Assembly (NCBI GenBank): GCA_030152225.1
Contig: JASLHL010000077.1
Span: forward strand, 1 to 10,029
Reading direction: 5' to 3'
DNA from: Flavobacterium sp.
GTDB taxonomy: Bacteria > Bacteroidota > Bacteroidia > Flavobacteriales > Flavobacteriaceae
DNA: 10,029 bases
The notes below the pieces were generated by a model. That model saw only the letters and a list, made by a program, of their open reading frames with translations, was not told the DNA's origin and made no database searches. Position 1 is the first letter of the stretch; each line of letters begins with the position of its first letter. The translations under genes and the position numbers were made by a program. Of this stretch, positions 5,956 to 10,029 are shown piece by piece.

Positions 5956-6018
5956 ATTTCCCTTAACTCATTTCCCTTAACTCATTTCCCATCACGCATT
6001 ACGAATCACTACTTACGA
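5956..6018 (-). repeat. Heptad array in the 3' end of the elaA transcript
   Basis: On + the units are ATTTCCC, TTAACTC, ATTTCCC, TTAACTC, ATTTCCC (5956-5990), then ATCACGC, ATTACGA, ATCACTA, CTTACGA (5991-6018), all with a period of 7. On - this reads GGGAAAT / GAGTTAA, purine-rich on the coding strand of elaA. The array runs through the elaA stop codon (complement of 6009-6011) and into its last codons. Confidence 0.8.
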
Positions 6019-6458
6019 ATCATATCTACATGAGGGATACCATCTTCCAAATATTCTTCTGAAACGGCTTCAAATCCAAAAGAGCCATAGAATTTCTTTA
6101 AATACGTTTGCGCTCCGATTTGAATGGGTTGTTGATCGAATTCTTCTTCTATTTTTTCAATGGTAAGGGCGATTAAAATCTTACCTAATCCATCTTTTCT
6201 ATGGGCTGCATCCACGACCACTCTTCCGATTGAGATTTCTTTGTAGCTCAATCCAGGGGGAACAATGCGAGCATAAGCGATTACCTTTCCATGTTGTGTA
6301 GCAAACACATGCAAGCAATTTTTATCTTTTCCATCTAATTCAGGGTAAGGACAATGTTGTTCAACAACAAAAATATTGGTACGCAATTGCATGATATCAT
6401 ACAACTCATCCAACGTCAATTCCTCAAATGCTTTTGTGTGCCAATGAATGCTATTCAT
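6009..6458 (-). CDS. elaA: ElaA-type GNAT acetyltransferase
   Basis: A 149-residue single-domain GNAT protein, cytoplasmic, close in length to E. coli ElaA and collinear with it in remembered features: LYDIMQLRTNIFVVEQHCPYPELDG (residues 19-43, given here as a family pattern), AYARIVPPG (61-69), the acetyl-CoA-binding core SIGRVVVDAAHRKDGLGKIL, and the end segment LKKFYGSFGFEAVSEEYLEDG followed by IPHVDMIRK. The RKDGLG stretch corresponds to the Q/RxxGxG/A acyl-CoA pyrophosphate loop. The acceptor substrate of ElaA proteins is not firmly known. The gene follows the CPBP protease on the same strand with 70 bp between, but has its own -7 element in the gap. The 3' end of the gene lies inside a heptad array, so the last codons may have been shaped by it. 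Confidence 0.9.
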   Translation of the reverse strand: MNSIHWHTKAFEELTLDELYDIMQLRTNIFVVEQHCPYPELDGKDKNCLHVFATQHGKVIAYARIVPPGLSYKEISIGRVVVDAAHRKDGLGKILIALTIEKIEEEFDQQPIQIGAQTYLKKFYGSFGFEAVSEEYLEDGIPHVDMIRK

Positions 6459-6475
6459 AACTTGTAAATTTTATA

Positions 6476-6483
6476 CAAAAGTA
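6476..6483 (-). promoter_or_regulatory. -7 promoter element for elaA
   Basis: The - strand reads TACTTTTG, an exact TAnnTTTG match 17 bp before the elaA ATG (6456-6458), giving a leader of about 10-12 nt. No clear -33 TTG is seen. It means elaA can be expressed independently of the upstream CPBP gene. Confidence 0.45.
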
Positions 6484-6528
6484 ACAATTTATGCGATTTC
6501 TCCGTTCCTCTTTTTTAGCTATCTCCAA

Positions 6529-7245
6529 TTAATGTGGTAGCAATAAAAATACGCTCAAAGCGAAGCCATTATTCAATACGTGAAAAAGATAACCATACCA
6601 AAATCCAAAGCGCATGCGCAAATATCCCATTCCCAAACCCAAAATAAATTGAGGGAGTGTAATAATGGGAGCTAAGAGGATTACGCGCAACGGAAATTCT
6701 TCAAAATTAAAAATATGGATCAACGCAAAAGAAAAGGACAATCCATAGAATACCAAGGGAAAATAAGTGGTCCAACGCTTTGCCATGGCTGCTGTTTTTT
6801 TGATGCATACGGTGATAAAACCAACGAGTAACAGCAGCATTACAACAGAAAAGAACAACATAGCTGTATCACTGTATTGCCCAATGACGGTAGAAGCAAC
6901 TTGTCCCATATACAGCACAAAGGCCACTGCGCCTATCAACACATAACGCAAGCGAAAACGCAGGGCTAATCGAAAGGCAATCTCTTCCAATAAAGGCCCG
7001 ACTAACACTGCAAATACAACAAATCCGACCACGCCAATTTGTTCCATCACTTCCTCAAATCGATCGTGTTGTGGTACGTCAATAATGGAATCAACCAAAA
7101 CACCACCAAATATAATAAACACGAATAGGCAACACCACAAACGGAACAGATGCACAATGGCCTGTGCAGGTGTTTGTGTACTTTTCTCGGTAGTAGGTCT
7201 TCGCAAGAAAGACAGAAAATCAAGCAGTAATTCGCGAGTAGACAT
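6529..7245 (-). CDS. CPBP family intramembrane (Rce1-like) metalloprotease
   Basis: A 238-residue membrane protein with about six to seven hydrophobic segments, of the CPBP/Abi family related to eukaryotic Rce1. The motifs are intact: motif 1 EExxxR as LLEEIAFR (E87, E88, R92), motif 2 FxxxH as FALIH (F173, H177) and motif 3 HxxxN as HVLNN (H222, N226). Bacterial members act in the inner membrane; studied ones process peptides or serve in bacteriocin self-immunity, while most have unknown substrates. No bacteriocin or peptide-maturation gene is adjacent, so a specific role cannot be given. The N-terminal 25 residues are polar. A near-consensus -7 (TACCTTG, complement of 7268-7274, one T short) lies 22 bp upstream. 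The start codon is the first ATG and gives a full-length domain. Confidence 0.85.
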   Translation of the reverse strand: MSTRELLLDFLSFLRRPTTEKSTQTPAQAIVHLFRLWCCLFVFIIFGGVLVDSIIDVPQHDRFEEVMEQIGVVGFVVFAVLVGPLLEEIAFRLALRFRLRYVLIGAVAFVLYMGQVASTVIGQYSDTAMLFFSVVMLLLLVGFITVCIKKTAAMAKRWTTYFPLVFYGLSFSFALIHIFNFEEFPLRVILLAPIITLPQFILGLGMGYLRMRFGFWYGYLFHVLNNGFALSVFLLLPH

Positions 7246-7282
7246 CTTGTTTTTATTTATAGGTATTCAAGGTAGTAAAAAT

Positions 7283-7533
7283 AATCAACTGAACGAGATA
7301 ATAGGTACTAAATCAAGTTGATTTTATTCCCTGTTACCTTATTCGTTTCAACTAAAAACTCCCGTCTTTTTCATTTCATTTCATCACTTTTTACCTCAAT
7401 TTAATTGATTGCTTAATTAACGTTTTTTGATGTTCAACTCCCCTTCTTGTTAAGGTTTCAGGCGTTTCTTTTTTTTAAAATAATTCCTTTTTAATTTCAT
7501 TATTCACTTAGAAAATCAACTGTGCATTCAACT
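7283..7533. repeat. Cluster of TCAACT hexamers in the divergent intergenic region
   Basis: TCAACT occurs at 7285-7290, 7348-7353, 7434-7439, 7516-7521 and 7528-7533, and its complement AGTTGA at 7316-7321. Two copies extend to AATCAACTG (7283-7291, 7513-7521) and two to TTCAACTAAA. The inverted copy is the centre of a perfect 15-bp palindrome, AAATCAA-G-TTGATTT (7310-7324). The 338-bp region 7246-7583 separates the divergent CPBP and outer-membrane genes and has no ORF, so repeated regulator-binding sites are a reasonable guess. A near-consensus -7 (TACTTTG, 7541-7547) precedes the barrel gene. Confidence 0.4.
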
Positions 7534-7583
7534 AAAGATCTACTTTGTTAAAGACGTTTTAATCCATACTAAATAATTGAGAT

Positions 7584-9761
7584 ATGAGGAGTGAAGTTTT
7601 TTTATTTTGTTTTATTTTTTGCTTTATAAAGGCCTTTGCTCAAACGAATGAATTAAAGATAAAGGTTTATGATTCCGCTCACCTACCTATTGAAGAAGTT
7701 GTTTTTATTGATATGGCTACTGCAAAAGAATTAAAAACGAACAATCAAGGAGAAATCGTTATTCGTGGCGACAGCACATCTACTTATCTCGTATTTAAAG
7801 AAGATTACAGTAGCAAGCAATATAGTTGGAAGGAATTAAATGAGAACAACAGTGTAATTCTAGCTAAAGAAAATCAAATTTTATCCGAATTATTCATCTA
7901 TACTTCCCCTACAAAAAATGATGCGAGTACGATTAGATACAAAATCAAGGAGCAGCTTTTAGGTGAGAATCCTACCGTGTTTCACGTAATAGAGACGCTA
8001 CCGCTATTTTTTGTAAAAGGCAATAAAATAATGTATAAGGGACGAGAAGTAACTGTAATCGTTAATGGAAAAAAACACCTGGGACAGATTGAGAATATCG
8101 ACCCTAAAAACATCCATTCGATTGAGGTCATTCCGTATGGTCATTCTGCTTATGGTGCTACAGGAGAACCTGTACTAAACATCGTCTTAAAAGAGAATCT
8201 ATTCAATTATTTTCGAGAAGATTTAATGGTCGGGTATAACCTAAATAAAGAAGATTACGTTCTAAATGCTAATTCCTTTTTCAAAAAAGACAGGGTAACC
8301 CTATCCTTGCCCATTAGATCAGGAGAATCCTTTTTTGACAGCCATAGTTCCACTTCTTCCAAATCCATCCAAATAAATAGCAGTAAAGACAAGACAACAG
8401 CATCCAGTTTAACTGTACAACCCGAAATTAGTGTAAAGCTGACGGACAAAAGTAGTATTAGCTCTTCCCTATTCTTATACACTCCTCAAAACCAAATAAC
8501 AAGTGACTATAGCATTCAATCCCAGGAAACTTTGGAAAAGTACAAACAGCATATTAGGTATTTGAATACGGGTTCCCTTCTTTCTTTTAACACGACCCTA
8601 AACGACAGCACCGCTTTAGATCTGTCTTTTGTGTATACGTATAATGAATACCGAAACAATGGGGATTATATGGACAATCGTTGGAACAATATCCTATATG
8701 ATAATGCTTTGAGTTTTGATGCGATTTTCAAAAAAAAGAAGAGAAAATTTCTTACTTTTCCCATTCGTTATGATATTTACTACTCATACTATCAATTAGA
8801 GATCAAAAATAGAAACCAAAATAACGTAACCAATCGGCGTTCTAAGTTTTCATTTGCCACAACACTGACTGTAACGAATAGTCTGAGCTTAACAACTGAT
8901 CTCTCCTATCATCTCCTTAATAAAAATGATGGAATAGTTCTTCATAATTCTACTGTAGCCTATACCAAGAAATCTTATTCTGTTTATTTGAACTATTATA
9001 ACGCCTATCAACTCATTTCTGCCTATGACGTCAATAAGCAAAATAGCGTAGATGGCAACCTCAATACTACAATTGATAACTATGCTATTCAAAAAAGTAA
9101 TAGTTCTCATTCCTCCCTAGAATTTAATTATATGCCCAAAAGCGGAATAGAAGTTTTTGTAAGAGGAAAACTGAATATCCACCACAAAGCTCCTGTTGCT
9201 TACTTAGTGAAATCAAAGGAAGATGAGTTCCGAAAAACTATAGTAAACGCAGGAAAGAATAAGAGTTACGTTTTTGAACTAGGTGGATTCTTTGAGATCA
9301 ATGATCATTTTATCATACAAACCCTATTTACTTATAACAGGAATCAATTTAAACTAGTAGATTATACTACCGACAAAGATGTAATTGCTTATGATATTTA
9401 TGCCAAATATAGGTTCAAAAAAGGGTACAGTGTAAAACTAGCTTCTTCCTATGCTACTTACGATTTGCTTTCGCCTTTGGAATCCAATCAAATCAAGTAT
9501 CCTTTCGTTAGTCTAACCATCGAAAAAGAGTTTATAAATAATTTGAAAGTTGCTTTAGTTATTAATAATCCCTTTATCAAAGCGAAAGAAGTGTATACTT
9601 CTTATTATTCAGATAATGATAATAGTATCCACATCATTGACACTCGATTGAAATCAAAAGAAATAAAGACCTATTCTTCCCTTTACCTTAGTGTAAGCTA
9701 TACCCTGGGAAATAATAATTTAAGAAATAAAAGAGATGTACCGATTCAAGCAACATACTAA
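7584..9761 (+). CDS. Outer-membrane beta-barrel protein, TonB-receptor-like (OMP_b-brl_3 type)
   Basis: A 725-residue exported protein. Residues 1-19 form a signal peptide with probable cleavage after AFA, before Q20. Residues 22-95 look like a carboxypeptidase-regulatory-like beta domain, the usual N-terminal module of Bacteroidota receptors. About 100-205 resembles a plug domain: SELFIYTSPT, VIETLPLFFVKGNKIMYKG, VTVIVNGKKHLGQ, and a NIDPKNIHSIEVIP...GATGEPVLNIVLKE segment. From about 210 to the end the sequence alternates polar and aromatic residues as in barrel strands, rich in Asn, Ser, Tyr, and ends in an aromatic residue. It is shorter than typical SusC proteins (about 1000 aa) and has no visible TonB box, fitting the smaller OMP_b-brl_3 family. 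The ligand is unknown; there is no adjacent SusD, but a short signal-peptide-like ORF follows after 13 bp. Confidence 0.85.
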   Translation: MRSEVFLFCFIFCFIKAFAQTNELKIKVYDSAHLPIEEVVFIDMATAKELKTNNQGEIVIRGDSTSTYLVFKEDYSSKQYSWKELNENNSVILAKENQILSELFIYTSPTKNDASTIRYKIKEQLLGENPTVFHVIETLPLFFVKGNKIMYKGREVTVIVNGKKHLGQIENIDPKNIHSIEVIPYGHSAYGATGEPVLNIVLKENLFNYFREDLMVGYNLNKEDYVLNANSFFKKDRVTLSLPIRSGESFFDSHSSTSSKSIQINSSKDKTTASSLTVQPEISVKLTDKSSISSSLFLYTPQNQITSDYSIQSQETLEKYKQHIRYLNTGSLLSFNTTLNDSTALDLSFVYTYNEYRNNGDYMDNRWNNILYDNALSFDAIFKKKKRKFLTFPIRYDIYYSYYQLEIKNRNQNNVTNRRSKFSFATTLTVTNSLSLTTDLSYHLLNKNDGIVLHNSTVAYTKKSYSVYLNYYNAYQLISAYDVNKQNSVDGNLNTTIDNYAIQKSNSSHSSLEFNYMPKSGIEVFVRGKLNIHHKAPVAYLVKSKEDEFRKTIVNAGKNKSYVFELGGFFEINDHFIIQTLFTYNRNQFKLVDYTTDKDVIAYDIYAKYRFKKGYSVKLASSYATYDLLSPLESNQIKYPFVSLTIEKEFINNLKVALVINNPFIKAKEVYTSYYSDNDNSIHIIDTRLKSKEIKTYSSLYLSVSYTLGNNNLRNKRDVPIQATY

Positions 9762-9774
9762 TATACTGAAGACT

Positions 9775-9873
9775 ATGAACTATATAAAAAACGTTGTGTT
9801 ACTATTTTGTGTATGTTTTTTACTACTGTCTGTTGTGGAAAAAATAACCCATTATGATTCGTTGGCTAGATAG
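9775..9873 (+). pseudogene. Short signal-peptide-like ORF, probably the 5' part of a broken gene
   Basis: ATG at 9775, 13 bp after the barrel stop, opens a 32-codon frame: MNYIKN, then a hydrophobic stretch VVLLFCVCFLLLSVV, then EKITHYDSLAR and stop. This is a good secretion or lipoprotein signal with nothing after it. A second short frame, offset by one base, runs from ATG 9854 to a stop at 9956-9958 and encodes a polar 34-residue peptide (MIRWLDSAKPKNH..., ending PPETLSQLY). One or two frameshifts would join them into a small exported protein of about 60 residues. Alternatively the 32-residue peptide is a real membrane micropeptide co-expressed with the barrel. I recognise neither piece. 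Confidence 0.35.
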
Positions 9874-9961
9874 CGCTAAACCTAAAAACCATATCGTTCA
9901 TTCTTCTTATGTAGTAGATAAAGGCCTACCACCTGAAACCTTGAGTCAACTATACTAGTGA

Positions 9962-10029
9962 TTAAATCAGTTCACGTGCTCGCAGTACCGCTAATAGTTC
10001 CTGATAATTTTTCACATTAAATGCTAGTA
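9962..10029 (-). CDS. 3' end of a - strand gene, cut by the window edge
   Basis: The - strand has an open frame entering at the right edge and ending at TAA (complement of 9962-9964). The visible C-terminus reads LAFNVKNYQELLAVLRAREL then Ile and stop, a typical amphipathic helical tail with ordinary codons. About 22 codons are seen, too few to name a family. It would be convergent with the barrel gene and its broken follower, with no clear terminator hairpin between them. Confidence 0.45.
   Translation of the reverse strand, partial: LAFNVKNYQELLAVLRARELI

Larger units (their letters stand above)
5404..6008. other. 605-bp region without a convincing gene, rich in repeats and hairpins
   Basis: The region lies between two convergent genes, MATE (+) and elaA (-). 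In order it holds: a heptad array (5405-5439) with a hairpin (5445-5468); an imperfect hairpin (5613-5646); an 11-bp inverted repeat (5687-5697 / 5740-5750) whose interior starts with a GACAATGCT direct repeat (5693-5701, 5704-5712); a 13-bp palindrome (5801-5813); a strong bidirectional terminator (5881-5919); and an inverted heptad array (5956-6018). The only + frames long enough to notice start at TTG or GTG, run through these hairpins and show no family. A non-coding RNA ending at the 5881-5919 terminator, or the remains of a small mobile element, would both fit. Confidence 0.5.

Noticed and set aside
5405..6018. Insertion sequence or complete MITE spanning the MATE-elaA gap
   Set aside because: The inverted heptad arrays give an impression of terminal repeats, but they touch stop codons, vary in sequence, and no target-site duplication or transposase remnant was found. 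It is kept as a repeat observation only.
5815..6033. 72-codon + frame across the terminator and heptad array
   Set aside because: It begins at a non-ATG codon, reads straight through a strong terminator hairpin and the repeats, and overlaps the end of elaA on the other strand.
7085..7321. 78-codon + frame over the 5' end of the CPBP gene
   Set aside because: Mostly antisense to the CPBP N-terminus, continuing into the intergenic TCAACT region; no supporting feature.
8255..9110. Two - strand frames inside the outer-membrane gene
   Set aside because: Both are antisense to a continuous 725-codon gene and lack any protein-family character.

Overview
The window looks like chromosomal DNA of a Bacteroidota species, most likely of the family Flavobacteriaceae; a Myroides-like genus is a guess from overall gene character. 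The evidence is AT-rich sequence, absence of clear Shine-Dalgarno sites, and several genes preceded by the Bacteroidota -7 promoter element TAnnTTTG (679-686, 1848-1855, 3961-3968 on +; 3890-3897, 6476-6483 on -). The last large gene is a SusC/TonB-receptor-like outer-membrane barrel typical of this phylum. No tRNA, rRNA, CRISPR array, transposase or phage gene was found.

Layout. Positions 1-725: a small orphan ORF on the - strand (183-419) with its own terminator, then a divergent promoter region. 726-1673: an iron/2-oxoglutarate oxygenase of the isopenicillin-N-synthase type. 1674-1897: an intergenic region with inverted purine/pyrimidine heptad arrays and a perfect -7 element. 1898-3130: a two-gene unit, a bacterial SUI1/eIF1-like protein and a uridine-phosphorylase-like enzyme 12 bp apart, closed by a bidirectional terminator. 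3181-3885 (-): a TruC-like tRNA pseudouridine synthase using the same terminator from the other side. 3988-5403: a MATE multidrug exporter. 5404-6008: about 600 bp without a convincing gene, holding heptad arrays, several inverted repeats and a strong bidirectional hairpin terminator. 6009-6458 (-): an ElaA-type acetyltransferase. 6529-7245 (-): a CPBP intramembrane protease. 7246-7583: an intergenic region with repeated TCAACT hexamers. 7584-9761: the outer-membrane barrel protein, followed by a short signal-peptide-like ORF that looks broken. The window ends in the 3' end of a - strand gene.

Most genes look like unrelated core or housekeeping functions (RNA modification, translation, nucleoside salvage, efflux, acetylation), each in its own small transcription unit. 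I see no coherent multi-gene defence or biosynthetic system. The most unusual signal is non-coding: a family of 7-bp-period, purine-rich arrays (units such as GGGAGAT, GAGAAAT, GGGAAAT, GAGTTAA) that begin at or just after the stop codons of three unrelated genes, always purine-rich on the coding strand. Each of the two intergenic regions holding them is bracketed by arrays in inverted orientation. Two distant copies share 18 of 20 bases.
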